Assembly: GCF_013177315.1 (NCBI RefSeq)
Contig: NZ_CP053661.1
Coordinates: forward strand, 558,001-622,000
Source: Thermoleptolyngbya sichuanensis A183
GTDB taxonomy: Bacteria; Cyanobacteriota; Cyanobacteriia; Elainellales; Elainellaceae
Direction of reading: 5' to 3'
DNA: 64,000 nt
Below the pieces are notes generated by a model, which worked only from the letters and a program-made list of their open reading frames with translations, made no database searches and had not been told where the DNA came from. Made by a program: the position numbers and the translations under genes. Below, piece by piece: positions 37,829-48,281 of the stretch. Position 1 is the stretch's first letter. Each line of letters opens with the position of its first letter.

Positions 37829-40048
37829 ATGAATCCCCTGCTTGAACGGCTGAGGACGATGCCGATGCAAGTCCTTGTGTCTGAGATGACCGCGGGACTG
37901 TTGATGGGGCTGGTGCTAACTACGGATGCGATCGCCGTTGGGCTGATCTTGATGGCGGGCTTGCCCTCTGGGGCGCAGAGTGTTGGCATTTTGATGGCGC
38001 TCTTGAGTACGGCGGTAACGGGGGTGGTGGTAACGCTGGGCAGCAGGCTCCCGATTGCGGTTGTGGGCCCGTCTGTGGAGGCGGCGGCTATTCTGTCCGT
38101 CGCAGCAGGCGCAATCCATCGAGAACTATCGCAATCGGGAGCCAGTGGCTCTAGTCTGCCGACGGTGTGGGCGCTGGTGGGTCTGAGCAGTGTGCTGACA
38201 GGACTCGCGCTTTGGAGCATTGGTCGGTTTCGGTGGAGCCGATTTTTGCAATTTGTTCCCTATCCCGTTCTGGGTGGCTTTTTGGCAGGGATTGGCTGGC
38301 TGGTGGTGCAGGTGGGTTTTAGCCTAGTTGCCAACGGTGCAGAGGGGATGGATTTGGTGCATCAAGTCCTTCAGTCAGAGACTCTGCTCAAGCTATTGCC
38401 AGGGCTGGGGCTGATGGCTGTGCTGATGGCGTTGGAACGGTGGTTCGACCATTTTTTGGTGCTGCCGCTTTGTTTGTTGGGGGCGATCGCCCTCTCGCAC
38501 GGGGTTCGGCTGGGGCTGGGCGTTCCTTTGGAAGCGGCGATCGCCGACGGTTGGTTTCTCTCTCCGCTCCGGGATAGCTTTGTGATCCAGAACGCCGAGG
38601 GAAATTTTCTCAGCCAGATCCATCTGCCGACCCTAATGCAACACAGTGGAGCGCTGGTCGGCATCGTGCTGCTGGTGCCGCTGGTGCTGATGTTTGAGGC
38701 GGTTGGCATTGAACTTGCGCTCAAGCAAGAAACCAACATTGACCAAACCTTGAAGGTCAACGGCATCGCCAATATGCTCATTGGGCTGGGTGGCGGATCG
38801 CTCTCGCATCTTGACCTGGCCAACACGCTGATTCATCAAAAAGCGGGCGCGACCTTGCGACTTGCGGGACTCGTTGCGGCGGGATGCATCCTGCTTGCCC
38901 TGCTGTCCAGAAATCTGCTGGCTTACCTGCCGACGTTTGTGGTCTTCTCGCTGACAGTTCTCGCTGGACTAGATTTATTAGTGGAATGGCTCTACCAAAG
39001 CTGGTTTCGCCTATCTCGAATGGAATACGGGCTGGTTTTTGGAATTTTTCTAGTCATTTCAGCAGTCGATTTTTTGCCGGGTATTGGCCTGGGCATTTTG
39101 GCGGCCTGCGTCGTCTTTGTCGTCAACTACAGCCGCGTTCAGGCAGAGCGCTATCGGCTTTCTGGCGCAGACCATCCCAGCAGCGTGCAGCGATCGCCCG
39201 TGCTTCAGCAAATCCTGCAAGCCGAAGGCAAACAGATCGAAATTTTGCGGCTCCAGGGATATCTGTTCTTTGGCACCACCACCCAACTGCTGTCGCAAGT
39301 GCGCCAACGCGCAGATGATCCTGACCTAATGCCGCTGCGATTTTTGGTGCTGGATTTTCGCCGGGTCAGCGGCATGGACTCCTCTGCGGTGCTGAGCTTT
39401 GTCAAGCTCCGGCAATTGGCAGTTCAGCACTCGTTTCAGTTGGTGTTTTCAGAGGTGCGATCGCCCCTAGAACGCCAACTCCGGCAGGGGGGGTGTTTAG
39501 AAGAAGAAGACTTGGTTTGTCATCTCTTTGCCGAACTCGATCGCGGCGTAGAATGGTGCGAAAATCAGATCCTGCTGACGATTCCTCTCCGAAGACAGCG
39601 ATCGCTGCCGCTGGCGCTCCAGTTGCAAAATTGGTTTCCCCATCTCGATGACGCTTCGGCCCTGATGGATTACTTGGAAGAGATTTCCGGCGAGGTTGGC
39701 TATCTGCTATTTCGCCACGGCGATGCGCCAGATGGACTTTTCTTTATAGAAAGCGGGCAGATCAGCATCATTTTGGAACTGGCTGATGGCACTACCCAGC
39801 GGCTCCAGACCGTGGGCGCGGGAAATATTGTGGGAGAGCGATCGCTCTATGCCCGCATACCCCACACCAGTTCTGCGGTGGCTGAAAAGCCCTGCACGCT
39901 GTACTGGCTATCTGCCCAGGCACTTGGCCGGATGGAGAACGAAGCTCCGACGCTGGCGGCCGCGTTTCACCGATTTGTTCTCCATCGGCTCACGGAGCAG
40001 TTGATTCATCGCGAACAAACGCTGAAGCGGTTGCTAGAGGATGCCTAG
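37829..40048 (+). CDS. SulP/SLC26 anion transporter with STAS and cyclic-nucleotide-binding domains
   Basis: A 739-residue membrane protein. About ten to twelve hydrophobic helices cover residues 15-430 (SulP core). A STAS domain follows at about 470-560 (QIEILRLQGYLFFGTTTQL, VLDFRRVSGMDSSAV with the usual serine). A cyclic-nucleotide-monophosphate-binding domain covers about 600-720 (EVGYLLFRHGDAPDGLFFIE, GNIVGERSLY). The cNMP domain may regulate transport. The substrate may be sulfate, bicarbonate or another anion. The start is ATG 37829; a TTG at 37814 is also in frame. Confidence 0.85.
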   Translation: MNPLLERLRTMPMQVLVSEMTAGLLMGLVLTTDAIAVGLILMAGLPSGAQSVGILMALLSTAVTGVVVTLGSRLPIAVVGPSVEAAAILSVAAGAIHRELSQSGASGSSLPTVWALVGLSSVLTGLALWSIGRFRWSRFLQFVPYPVLGGFLAGIGWLVVQVGFSLVANGAEGMDLVHQVLQSETLLKLLPGLGLMAVLMALERWFDHFLVLPLCLLGAIALSHGVRLGLGVPLEAAIADGWFLSPLRDSFVIQNAEGNFLSQIHLPTLMQHSGALVGIVLLVPLVLMFEAVGIELALKQETNIDQTLKVNGIANMLIGLGGGSLSHLDLANTLIHQKAGATLRLAGLVAAGCILLALLSRNLLAYLPTFVVFSLTVLAGLDLLVEWLYQSWFRLSRMEYGLVFGIFLVISAVDFLPGIGLGILAACVVFVVNYSRVQAERYRLSGADHPSSVQRSPVLQQILQAEGKQIEILRLQGYLFFGTTTQLLSQVRQRADDPDLMPLRFLVLDFRRVSGMDSSAVLSFVKLRQLAVQHSFQLVFSEVRSPLERQLRQGGCLEEEDLVCHLFAELDRGVEWCENQILLTIPLRRQRSLPLALQLQNWFPHLDDASALMDYLEEISGEVGYLLFRHGDAPDGLFFIESGQISIILELADGTTQRLQTVGAGNIVGERSLYARIPHTSSAVAEKPCTLYWLSAQALGRMENEAPTLAAAFHRFVLHRLTEQLIHREQTLKRLLEDA

Positions 40049-40238
40049 CGCTAGAAATCAGGGAGCAGCACTTCAGACAGACCAAACTGACGCAGAGGAA
40101 GTCAGGGCGGACGGGCATTTTTAGCTTGCTGCAAGGGGCTTGCTCTAGGGCGTTAAAGCATCAATCCCTGCAAAGTGGCGAACTTCACAGGGATCATCTA
40201 CAGCCAAATTTGCGCGTTGATTCAGCCTGGTGGAACCG

Positions 40239-40544
40239 CTAGGCAGGCTCCTTCGCAGCAGGCTCTTCAACGCGGATGGTGAGATAGCGGATTACATCTT
40301 CGCTGAGGCGCATGGCCCGCTCCATCGTGGCGACTGCATTGCCGCTGGCGACGTAGTTCATCTGGATATATACGCCTTCGCGATGCTTGCCGATGTCGTA
40401 GGCGAGGCGGCGCTTGCCCCGGTGCTGGGTGTCGATGTCAGTTGCGCCCTGGTCTTTCAGGATGGTTTGGTATTTGGCGATCGCCGCATCGGTCTGGTCA
40501 TCCCCCAGGTCGGGCCGGAGGATGTACATCGTTTCGTAATTCAT
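40239..40544 (-). CDS. rpsF: 30S ribosomal protein S6
   Basis: A 101-residue S6 protein. The N-terminus is [19 protein letters not shown], and the middle has [20 protein letters not shown]. The C-terminal tail is short and acidic (EEPAAKEPA). The start is ATG 40544 with AAGGAG-type signals upstream; the upstream 31 codons overlap a shadow frame. No other ribosomal gene is adjacent, as is usual in cyanobacteria. Confidence 0.93.
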   Translation of the reverse strand: MNYETMYILRPDLGDDQTDAAIAKYQTILKDQGATDIDTQHRGKRRLAYDIGKHREGVYIQMNYVASGNAVATMERAMRLSEDVIRYLTIRVEEPAAKEPA

Positions 40545-40786
40545 GGGTTTAAGGAGTCTCCTTGTGGACAGACGGCCTCTAGAGGCAGATGCGCTGAGCG
40601 AACGAACGTCAGGACGACGAACCTTAAAGAAACCCATGCCCGTGGCGATCGCCCTAGTGCTTCAGGCAGGTCTTGCCGGACAATGGGTAAGTCTACGCCT
40701 TGCGGACGCTCGTTCAATCGGGCATTCTGGCTTAGAAGCAAGGAAATAACATTCTATCACTCATTCCCTGGATTTCAGTTTTTGCT

Positions 40787-41584
40787 ATGGCGCAGCGCTA
40801 CGTTCGGGTTCAAACCACCTCCAGTCAGCTCTACTACGGCATTTTGCAGCTCAACCGCCAGGTGCAGGTGCTGGATGCGCCGCCGTGGCTGGAGGGGCAG
40901 TTGACCGATCTGCTGATTGAGCCGGATAGCTATCGGCTGTTGGCCCCCTGCGTGCCGTCAAAAATCATCGCCGTGGGCAAAAACTACGCCAAGCACGCTG
41001 CCGAAATGGGTACCGAAGCCCCGAAAGAGCCGCTGCTGTTTCTCAAGCCCTCAACGACGCTGATTGCAATGGGTGACCCAATCTTCTATCCGCCCCAGTC
41101 GGCGCGGGTGGACTATGAAGGCGAACTGGCGCTGGTGATTGGCGATCGCTGCTGTGATTGCTCCCCCGAAACTGCCCAGAACAAGATTTGGGGCTACACC
41201 ATTGCCAACGATGTCACCGCCCGCGACTTGCAAAAAAAAGACGGTCAGTGGACTCGCGCCAAAGGCTTTGATACCTTTTGTCCGCTGGGCCCGTGGATCG
41301 TGCGAGAACTGAACCCCAGCGCCCGCCTGCAAACTTTTTTGAACGATAGCCCCAAGCCTGTGCAGTCGGCGCTGATTAGCGAAATGACCTTTGCGCCAGA
41401 GGTGCTGGTGTCCTACATCAGCCAAGTAATGACGCTGCTGCCGGGGGACGTGGTGCTGACGGGCACGCCGGAAGGGATTGGGCCTGTGCAAGTGGGCGAT
41501 CGCATTCGGGTGGAAATCGAAGGCATTGGCGCACTAGAAAACACAATTGCCGCCAGAAATGCAGAATCAGTGGCGATCGCCTGA
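40787..41584 (+). CDS. Fumarylacetoacetate hydrolase family protein
   Basis: A 265-residue FAH-superfamily protein that probably cleaves or decarboxylates a beta-keto or oxalo-type acid. The metal-binding motif is visible (VDYEGELALVIG, with glutamates), and GYTIANDVTARDLQKKDGQW and LTGTPEGIGPVQVGDRI are family signatures. The starting MAQRYVRVQTTS is followed by a domain like the N-terminal one of the group. The substrate is uncertain. Divergent from rpsF. Confidence 0.85.
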   Translation: MAQRYVRVQTTSSQLYYGILQLNRQVQVLDAPPWLEGQLTDLLIEPDSYRLLAPCVPSKIIAVGKNYAKHAAEMGTEAPKEPLLFLKPSTTLIAMGDPIFYPPQSARVDYEGELALVIGDRCCDCSPETAQNKIWGYTIANDVTARDLQKKDGQWTRAKGFDTFCPLGPWIVRELNPSARLQTFLNDSPKPVQSALISEMTFAPEVLVSYISQVMTLLPGDVVLTGTPEGIGPVQVGDRIRVEIEGIGALENTIAARNAESVAIA

Positions 41585-41671
41585 CCCCCGCTGGCTCAAC
41601 TGCCCTCAATTCTTAGCAATTTTTCAATAATGATCTAGGCTAGCCCGCTGACAGCAAGCTGGTGCGGAGAT

Positions 41672-42175
41672 TTAGTACACATGCATTTTTGCCGCGTCAG
41701 AAATCGTCGGAATCTCGGCATAGCGGCCCAGCGCCGACTGCACAATCGCATAAATGCAGAGGATAAATGCCCCCAAAAACAGCGCCGTAAAGAGGCTCTG
41801 CACAAACAGCGGCGGTAGCACCTCGGAAATTGGACTGATCACCAGCGCAAACAGGCTCAGCGCAATGCCAATCAGGATAGATTGCATCGTGTTGAACCGG
41901 ATGAAATGAGAAATGCTTTCGTTGCGGACGACCAGAAAATACAGCGCCAGGAAGACCAGAAATCCACCAATGCCAAACCCGCCAAACGAAAAGATGCCCG
42001 TTACCAGACTATAGACAAAGGCGAAGGGAGCCAGCGGCAGCAGCAGCGGTTGCAGCATCGGAAACTCCCTCAGTAGCCCCACCCCAAAGGGTAGCGCCTC
42101 CAGCATCGGCAGGATGTAGGGAAGGCAGGCAAACAGGCGATCGAGCGGGCCAGCAGAGGATGTGCGCCAGGACAT
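41672..42175 (-). CDS. Tic20/Ycf60-like membrane protein
   Basis: A 167-residue membrane protein with four predicted helices (about 13-35, 43-65, 69-85 and 98-160 in two parts). The pattern YILPMLEALPFGVGLL and RNESISHFIRFNTMQSILIG matches Tic20 homologues of cyanobacteria. In chloroplasts Tic20 is part of the inner-envelope translocon. The cyanobacterial function is unclear. Transcribed alone. Confidence 0.82.
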   Translation of the reverse strand: MSWRTSSAGPLDRLFACLPYILPMLEALPFGVGLLREFPMLQPLLLPLAPFAFVYSLVTGIFSFGGFGIGGFLVFLALYFLVVRNESISHFIRFNTMQSILIGIALSLFALVISPISEVLPPLFVQSLFTALFLGAFILCIYAIVQSALGRYAEIPTISDAAKMHVY

Positions 42176-42440
42176 AGGTTGAACTCTCCGATGGTCGTCT
42201 GTGACGGGTGACTCGCGATGGGTGACTCGCGATGGGTATCTGTATTAGGCGTATGCAACGGGCACTGGTAAAACACTGCCTAAAACATTGCCCAGACTCT
42301 AGCGATGGAAGCTGTAGGGCAATGGGAACTACTCCAGTGTAAGGCACACGCCTAAAATCGCGCAGCTTGGGGTGAATCATGCAATTTACTCGCGCCGCCT
42401 ACCCGACGTAACCTGTGTCCGCCCCGTTTCGATGAGCCGC

Positions 42441-42848
42441 TTAGCTGCTGGTGGATGCGGTGGCCGCCTTATAAGCAATCCAGCCGCCGTAGTGCGACAC
42501 GTCTTCCCAGCCGTACTGTTCTACTAGTTCTCTGGGGTAGAGGAAGGCAGTCACTACGCTGCCGTCTTCCAGGTACACGTCTTTGGGGTGCATATTGGGC
42601 GGCTCGTTGCTGGCCAGGTAGTCGAACTGTTCGGCCGTCATCTCGTACACTTCGCCCGGAATCGAGATGCCGCCCTCTTCGACGGGATAAATGCCAGGAT
42701 GCCAGCCGTTTTGCACCGAATGCAGGCGATACATGGGTTTGGTTTTGGCTTCCCGCACAAACGTAGCGGATTGCAGGTTGCCGTGGTCGGGCTGGCCGCG
42801 CAGAGCAGAGCCGCAGATAAAGACGTGGCGAGTCGTGGCTTCGGTCAT
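42441..42848 (-). CDS. Gamma-glutamylcyclotransferase-fold (AIG2/AtzF C-terminal-like) protein
   Basis: A 135-residue protein with the BtrG/GGCT fold: VFICGSALRGQPDH (an YGSNL-type motif replaced by CGSAL), then VRE...YRLHSVQNGWHPGIYPVE and PGEVYEMTAEQFDYL. Proteins of this type are found fused to, or next to, allophanate hydrolases and are sometimes called allophanate hydrolase-related. A GntR/FCD regulator lies upstream on the same strand, which may link them in the same unit. The activity is uncertain. Confidence 0.72.
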   Translation of the reverse strand: MTEATTRHVFICGSALRGQPDHGNLQSATFVREAKTKPMYRLHSVQNGWHPGIYPVEEGGISIPGEVYEMTAEQFDYLASNEPPNMHPKDVYLEDGSVVTAFLYPRELVEQYGWEDVSHYGGWIAYKAATASTSS

Positions 42849-42952
42849 ATCAGTTGGATAGAACGTGAATGGAACGTGGATGGAACAATGGATGGATAGA
42901 ACAAAATCTCACATCATCTCATCATGGCATTATCGTGCTGTCCCTTATCACT

Positions 42953-43666
42953 TCATCCGTCTACGCCGTGCTGCAAGTTCTCTACTTCTTGTGTCACGCG
43001 GGCTTGGCTGGCGATTAGGTGCGTCCGAATGGCAGCAACGGCGGCGGTGATGTCGGCCTCAGAGCGCGATCGCCAGCCCGTCTGAATCGTCTCGAAGATC
43101 TGCCGATGCTCCTGCCGAATTTCCAGTACGCGGGGATTGCGGCGCGTCGTTTGCACCCGCAGTAGCGCCATCTTGTCAAACACCTGATCCAGCAGCGACA
43201 CCAGCCAGCGATTGCCAGAGCTTTCGGCAATCAGCCGATGAAACCGATAGTCCAGATCGAGCATTTCGGGGCTGTATTCGGTCTGGGACTTGCTCAGGGT
43301 TTCGGACTGGGCCACCAACTGTTCGAGCGATCGCACTTGCTCTGGTGTGGCGTGTTGGCAGGCTCTCTGCACGGCAAACTGCTCCAGCGCCAGCCGACAG
43401 TCATAAAGCTGAATTACGTCTTCGACCGATAGCGAGGCCACCCGCAGCCCACCGCTGCTGTCGGCCGTCACCAGCGTGTCCCGCTGAAGCTGACGCATCG
43501 CCTCGCGAATCGGCGTGCGGCTGACCTGGAGTCGCTCGGCAAGCTGCGTTTCTACTAGCCGCTGCCCAGGAGCCAGATCTCCAGACAAGATGCTGGCCCG
43601 CAGCGCTTCGTAGGTCTGCTCGTAGAGGGATTTACTACGTTGAACCGAAAGGGAAGAGAGAGTCAA
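42953..43666 (-). CDS. GntR-family transcriptional regulator, FCD domain
   Basis: A 237-residue regulator. The winged helix covers residues about 10-80 (LYEQTYEALRASILSGDLAP, ERLQVSRTPIREAMRQL), and the FCD effector domain about 95-225 (VEDVIQLYDCRLALEQFAVQ, MLDLDYRFHRLIAESSGNRW), with the metal-site histidines and aspartate of this family. It lies 104 bp upstream of the GGCT-fold gene on the same strand. Such regulators often bind carboxylic acids. The effector and target are unknown. Confidence 0.88.
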   Translation of the reverse strand: MTLSSLSVQRSKSLYEQTYEALRASILSGDLAPGQRLVETQLAERLQVSRTPIREAMRQLQRDTLVTADSSGGLRVASLSVEDVIQLYDCRLALEQFAVQRACQHATPEQVRSLEQLVAQSETLSKSQTEYSPEMLDLDYRFHRLIAESSGNRWLVSLLDQVFDKMALLRVQTTRRNPRVLEIRQEHRQIFETIQTGWRSRSEADITAAVAAIRTHLIASQARVTQEVENLQHGVDG

Positions 43667-44195
43667 AACGAGAAGATCCTTCGCGTTAAATCAGTAAATA
43701 AGTAATGAGTAAATAGTCGAATGTTGAATTAAGTTCAGAATTTAGGCTACTTCGCCCAGATGCAGCTTACAGCAGCCCTACTCAAAACTACCCTGATTGA
43801 GAGCTAATTTGTAAAGGAGCCTGAAAGCCTTGTTAATCAAGGATTTCCGAGAAACCGCTTTTCCTGGGCAAACATGACCTCAAAGCCACACATGCCAAGA
43901 GTTTCAGGCTTCTTAAGATTTGCTTCGTAAATTAGCTCTGAGGAAAGGACGGATGAAGAAGAAGCTTAGAGATTGCAAGTTTAAGCAACCTTTAGGATGG
44001 CAATGACATAGACCTCAGGGTCGTCTAAACCATGTGCCCTGTATGCAGTGTACACGCAGGCTCGATTTGCATCCAGCGTCCCGCAGAGTTGGGGACGTGT
44101 CTAACCCTTCACTAGCCCATCCCCAAACTCTGACATCTAACTGCAAAATTCTTGTAACGTGGTAAGGAGTAATCCAGCCAAATTCTGCGCCAGTC
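43667..44195. other. Divergent intergenic region between the GntR gene and valS
   Basis: About 530 bp. It contains a 140-bp imperfect inverted repeat (43800-43939), a short ORF with a good ribosome-binding site (ATG 43953, MKKKLRDCKFKQPLGWQ) and a partial palindrome near 44034-44056 (CCTGTATGCAGTGTACACGC). Both genes must have promoters here. Confidence 0.5.
43800..43939. repeat. Imperfect 140-bp inverted repeat upstream of valS
   Basis: AGAGCTAATTT (43800-43810) pairs with AAATTAGCTCT (43929-43939), and GAGCCTGAAA (43817-43826) pairs with TTTCAGGCTTC (43902-43912). A small hairpin (CCTTG/CAAGG) lies between. The element could be a miniature transposon, a structured RNA or an operator pair. 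Confidence 0.55.
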
Positions 44196-47100
44196 ATGAC
44201 TGCGACTATCCCCAACTTGCCCAGCCAATACGACGCTGCGATCGCCGAACCCAAATGGCAACGATATTGGGAAGAGCGGCAAGTTTTTAAGGCAGACCCC
44301 AACGCTCCGGGCGAGCCATACTGCATTGTGATTCCGCCGCCCAACGTGACGGGCAGCCTGCACATGGGCCATGCGTTTGAACACGCGCTGATCGATGTGC
44401 TGGTGCGCTATCACCGCATGATCGGTCGCAACACACTCTGGCTCCCTGGCACCGATCACGCCAGCATCGCCGTGCAAACGCTTTTGGAAAAGGAACTGCG
44501 ACAGCAGGGCAAAACCCGCTACGATGTGGGGCGCGAGGCGTTCCTCAAACGCGCCTGGGAATGGAAAGAAGAATCCGGCGGCACCATCGTCGGACAACTT
44601 CGCCGCCTGGGGCTGTCGGTAGACTGGAGCCGCGAGCGCTTCACGATGGATGAGGGTCTGTCTAGGGCGGTGCTGCATTCCTTTAAGCAGCTTTATGACG
44701 AGGGCTTGATCTATCGCGGGCAGTATATGGTGAACTGGTGCCCCGCCAGCCAGTCTGCGGTGTCGGATCTGGAGGTGGAAAACCAGGAAGTGAACGGCCA
44801 CCTCTGGCACTTCCGCTATCCGCTGACGGATGGGTCTGGCTTTGTCGAAGTCGCGACGACGCGCCCAGAGACGATGCTGGGTGATACGGCTGTGGCGGTG
44901 AATCCAGGAGACACGCGCTATCAGCATCTCCTTGGCAAGACGATTCGCCTGCCCATCACCGGACGCGAAATTCCCATCATCGCCGACGACTACGTGGATG
45001 CCAGCTTTGGCACCGGTGCGGTGAAGATTACGCCCGCCCACGACCCCAACGACTTTGAAATGGGCAAGCGCCACAACCTGCCGTTCATCAACGTGATGAA
45101 CAAAGACGGCACGATGAACGAAGTCGCCGGGCCGTTCCAGGGCCTCGACCGCTTCGAGGCCCGCAAGCAGGTGGTGCAGCGGCTCCAAGACGAGGGTTTC
45201 CTGGTCAAGGTTGAGGACTACAAGACCACCGTGCCCTACAGCGATCGCGGCAAAGTGCCCATCGAGCCGCTGCTTTCGACCCAGTGGTTTGTGAAAATTC
45301 GCCCCTTGGCCGATGCAGCGCTGGATCGCCTGGATAACTATAACGAACCGGAATTTATCCCCGAACGCTGGAAGAAGGTCTATCGCGACTGGCTGGTGAG
45401 CCTGCGCGACTGGTGCATCTCGCGGCAGCTTTGGTGGGGCCATCAGATTCCTGCCTACTACGCCGTCAGCGAGACGGGCGGCGAAATTACGGACGATACG
45501 CCCTTTGTGGTGGCGATGTCGGAAGATGAAGCGCGATCGCACCTGTTGGCCCGCTACGGCGATAGTGTGCAGATTCAGCAAGATCCCGACGTACTCGACA
45601 CTTGGTTCTCTTCAGGACTCTGGCCCTTTTCTACGATGGGCTGGCCGGATCAGACAACTGACCTGGCGACCTACTATCCCACGACAACGCTCGTCACAGG
45701 GTTCGACATTATCTTTTTCTGGGTCGCCCGTATGACCATGATGGCGCAGCACTTTACGGGCAAAATGCCGTTCCAGTATGTCTACATTCACGGTCTGGTG
45801 CGGGACGAAAACAACAAGAAAATGTCGAAGTCGGCCAACAACGGCATCGACCCACTGCTGCTCATTAACAAGTACGGCACCGACGCACTGCGCTACACGC
45901 TGGTTAAAGAGGTTGTGGGTGCGGGGCAAGACATTCGCCTGGAATATAACCGCAAGACCGATGAATCGCCCTCAGTGGAGGCCTCGCGCAACTTTACCAA
46001 CAAGCTGTGGAATGCCTCTCGGTTCGTGATGATGAACCTGGACGGACAGACCCCCGCGCAACTGGGAGAACCGGGATCAGAAGGGCTGGAGATGAGCGAT
46101 CGCTGGATTCTCTCCCGCTATCACCAGACGATTCAGCAGACCCGCCACCAGATTGATAACTTCGGCCTAGGCGAAGCGGCGAAGGGGCTGTACGAGTTCA
46201 TCTGGGGTGACTTTTGCGACTGGTATATTGAGCTAGTCAAATCGCGGCTTCAGGATACCAGCGCGGGCGATCGCCGTCGTGCAGCTCAGCAAACCCTGGC
46301 CACGGTGCTAGAGGGGACGCTGCGCCTGCTGCACCCGTTTATGCCGCATGTTACCGAGGAAATTTGGCATACGCTGACGCAAACGGGCGAAGAGGCAACT
46401 TTGGCGCTCCAGCCCTATCCCGTAGCCGATCCCCAGCGCATCAACTCTAATTTGGAGGATCAGTTTGGGCTAATCTTCGACACCATTCGCACGGTGCGGA
46501 ACCTGCGGGCCGAGGCAGACATCAAACCGGGCGTGAAGATTCGCACCGTCCTGCAAACGGACAACGCCCAGGAACGAGCCATTCTCACTGCGGGGCAGAC
46601 CTATATTAAAGATTTGGCAAAGATTGAGAGCCTGTCTATTCCAGAACCCGTGTCTGTGCCGACTACGCCCAGCGACTCGCTGCCTGCACCCAACGAGTTT
46701 GAGGCAGAGGCACTGCACCTGGCTCAAGAAGCCGCCGAAGCTGCCTACAAAGCGGTCGAAGGTGTGAACTTTGGCTCTCTGGAGCGCTATCGCAAGCTGA
46801 TTGTAACGCTGGGCCTGGTGGTGGCGCTGGTGCTAGTGTCGCGGACGCTGCTGGCGACGGTGCATTCGCTGAATGGGCTGATTTTGGTCACGCCGCTGCT
46901 GAAACTGCTGGGCTTTGGATACACGATCTGGTTTGCCATCCGCTATCTCTCGACTTCTCAGAAGCGCCGTGAGTTTGGGGAGTTGGTCAATCGAGTGGTG
47001 ACGGATATTCTGGGCGAAGCGTCGCCTTCTGATGCCAGGCCGACGATGCCCAAAATTCCGTCGCCGCAATCGACAAAGCCTTTGCCTGTGCCCCAAGTGC

Positions 47101-47390
47101 AGGAAGTGCCGACTCCGCCTGGGGGAACGCCGCAGGCGATGGTGGGCGTGGTGCGGACGGTGCAGGTGTCGGTGCCGCTGGCGGGTGTGGTGGACGTTGC
47201 TGCCCTGCGAGCTAAGCTGGAGAAGAATCTGGCCAAGACCACGGCAGAAGCCGAGAGCCTGCGATCGCGCTTGAGTAATGCCAATTTTGTCGATCGCGCT
47301 CCGGCAGAGGTGGTTCAGGGGGTGCGGGATGCTTTGGCAGAGGCGGAAACACAGGCTGCTATTCTGCGCGATCGCCTCTCCCGACTTTAG
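44196..47390 (+). CDS. valS: Valyl-tRNA synthetase with CAAD membrane domain
   Basis: A 1064-residue class I aminoacyl-tRNA synthetase. HMGH near residue 55 and KMSKS near 540 are the catalytic motifs; the editing domain ([15 protein letters not shown]) and anticodon-binding domain follow. Residues about 832-942 form the CAAD domain: an amphipathic segment ([15 protein letters not shown]) and two hydrophobic helices ([19 protein letters not shown] and [20 protein letters not shown]). It is inserted before the C-terminal coiled coil ([20 protein letters not shown] onward). CAAD is known from some cyanobacteria and anchors synthetases to the thylakoid membrane. Confidence 0.95.
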   Translation: MTATIPNLPSQYDAAIAEPKWQRYWEERQVFKADPNAPGEPYCIVIPPPNVTGSLHMGHAFEHALIDVLVRYHRMIGRNTLWLPGTDHASIAVQTLLEKELRQQGKTRYDVGREAFLKRAWEWKEESGGTIVGQLRRLGLSVDWSRERFTMDEGLSRAVLHSFKQLYDEGLIYRGQYMVNWCPASQSAVSDLEVENQEVNGHLWHFRYPLTDGSGFVEVATTRPETMLGDTAVAVNPGDTRYQHLLGKTIRLPITGREIPIIADDYVDASFGTGAVKITPAHDPNDFEMGKRHNLPFINVMNKDGTMNEVAGPFQGLDRFEARKQVVQRLQDEGFLVKVEDYKTTVPYSDRGKVPIEPLLSTQWFVKIRPLADAALDRLDNYNEPEFIPERWKKVYRDWLVSLRDWCISRQLWWGHQIPAYYAVSETGGEITDDTPFVVAMSEDEARSHLLARYGDSVQIQQDPDVLDTWFSSGLWPFSTMGWPDQTTDLATYYPTTTLVTGFDIIFFWVARMTMMAQHFTGKMPFQYVYIHGLVRDENNKKMSKSANNGIDPLLLINKYGTDALRYTLVKEVVGAGQDIRLEYNRKTDESPSVEASRNFTNKLWNASRFVMMNLDGQTPAQLGEPGSEGLEMSDRWILSRYHQTIQQTRHQIDNFGLGEAAKGLYEFIWGDFCDWYIELVKSRLQDTSAGDRRRAAQQTLATVLEGTLRLLHPFMPHVTEEIWHTLTQTGEEATLALQPYPVADPQRINSNLEDQFGLIFDTIRTVRNLRAEADIKPGVKIRTVLQTDNAQERAILTAGQTYIKDLAKIESLSIPEPVSVPTTPSDSLPAPNEFEAEALHLAQEAAEAAYKAVEGVNFGSLERYRKLIVTLGLVVALVLVSRTLLATVHSLNGLILVTPLLKLLGFGYTIWFAIRYLSTSQKRREFGELVNRVVTDILGEASPSDARPTMPKIPSPQSTKPLPVPQVQEVPTPPGGTPQAMVGVVRTVQVSVPLAGVVDVAALRAKLEKNLAKTTAEAESLRSRLSNANFVDRAPAEVVQGVRDALAEAETQAAILRDRLSRL

Positions 47391-47667
47391 GACTCTCCCG
47401 AGTTTGGGCTAGAGTCCTGACGGGGTGCCTATGGGTTTGCATCTAGGGGTGATGTTGACTTTGCTATCGCAATTTACTAGATGCACTCTCCGTGGACTCA
47501 TACGTTGACTCATACGTTGATAGTTTTGGTAGTCTTTGACACTATCTACTGTGACAGTTCAGAATCTTCATGCAATTCGGCTGCGATCGCCTTAGACTCT
47601 GAACGGGGCCAGCGGTATACTTAACTCTTAAGGATTCACAAATCTTCTCAATCACGGCTCGATTCTG

Positions 47668-48237
47668 ATGCTCTACCTGGCTCAGGTGACAACGCGAGAT
47701 TCTGAAGGGAAGGCGGGACTAAAGTTGCTTGCCCAAAAGCGTGCTGACTACGTATGGGCAGTTTGTGAGTCTGGAGATATTGTGTGGGCCGAGGCATCCG
47801 AACATTATGCAACAGGCATGTTGGTTCTCGTGGAGCTAAGCAGCTCGATGAAGATCAAGCAGTTGCAAGATGCAAAAGATTGGGTGTTGGAAATTGTGCA
47901 GGATTATCTGACCGCCGGGGTTTCACCCGCGCTGCTCCACGAAGAAGCGCAGAGGGCTGAGCAGTGGCGGCAATCCTACACCATGAAAGAGCAGGAGATT
48001 GGACGGCGGGCGCTAGAGGTTGAGGCCTGGCGGGATCAGATCCAGGAGCTGGAGGAAAATCTAAAGCGCGAAAAAAAGCAGATTGAGATGATGGCAAATG
48101 CGCTACGCCTCAATGCAGACCCCAGCGCAGGTTCTCATGCTGAAGAAACTATTGCGGCTGCTCCTGTAAAACACAACCACAGCGCGGGCAAAGATGCCTC
48201 ATTGCAAAGCCCTTCAGAAGAGTCTCAGCCTGTCTAG
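47668..48237 (+). CDS. Cyanobacterial coiled-coil protein of unknown function
   Basis: A 189-residue protein. The N-terminal 80 residues form a compact domain (MLYLAQVTTRDSEGKAGLKL, LLAQKRADYVWAVCESGDIV), followed by a charged coiled coil at about 90-150 (EIGRRALEVEAWRDQIQELE) and a low-complexity tail. Similar proteins are present in cyanobacteria. It runs convergent with gmk. Function unknown. Confidence 0.65.
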   Translation: MLYLAQVTTRDSEGKAGLKLLAQKRADYVWAVCESGDIVWAEASEHYATGMLVLVELSSSMKIKQLQDAKDWVLEIVQDYLTAGVSPALLHEEAQRAEQWRQSYTMKEQEIGRRALEVEAWRDQIQELEENLKREKKQIEMMANALRLNADPSAGSHAEETIAAAPVKHNHSAGKDASLQSPSEESQPV

Positions 48238-48281
48238 AATTCCTGGTTTGCTTGGCAGACAGAGCCACTGATCGCCAGTCC

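Noticed and set aside
37741-38220. Minus-strand 159-codon frame
   Set aside because: Lies against the SulP gene and has no independent support.
44034-44056. GntR operator near GTATGCAGTGTACAC
   Set aside because: The palindrome is weak and no second copy was found; too little to claim a regulator site.
43800-44195. T-box riboswitch upstream of valS
   Set aside because: No T-box core (TGGxACC-type bulge) was seen, and cyanobacteria are not known for T-boxes. The inverted repeat is reported instead as an unexplained element.
44112-45581. Long antisense frame (489 codons) opposite valS
   Set aside because: It lies wholly against a certain gene, has no ribosome-binding site and no recognisable domain. 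High GC and codon bias explain the open frame.
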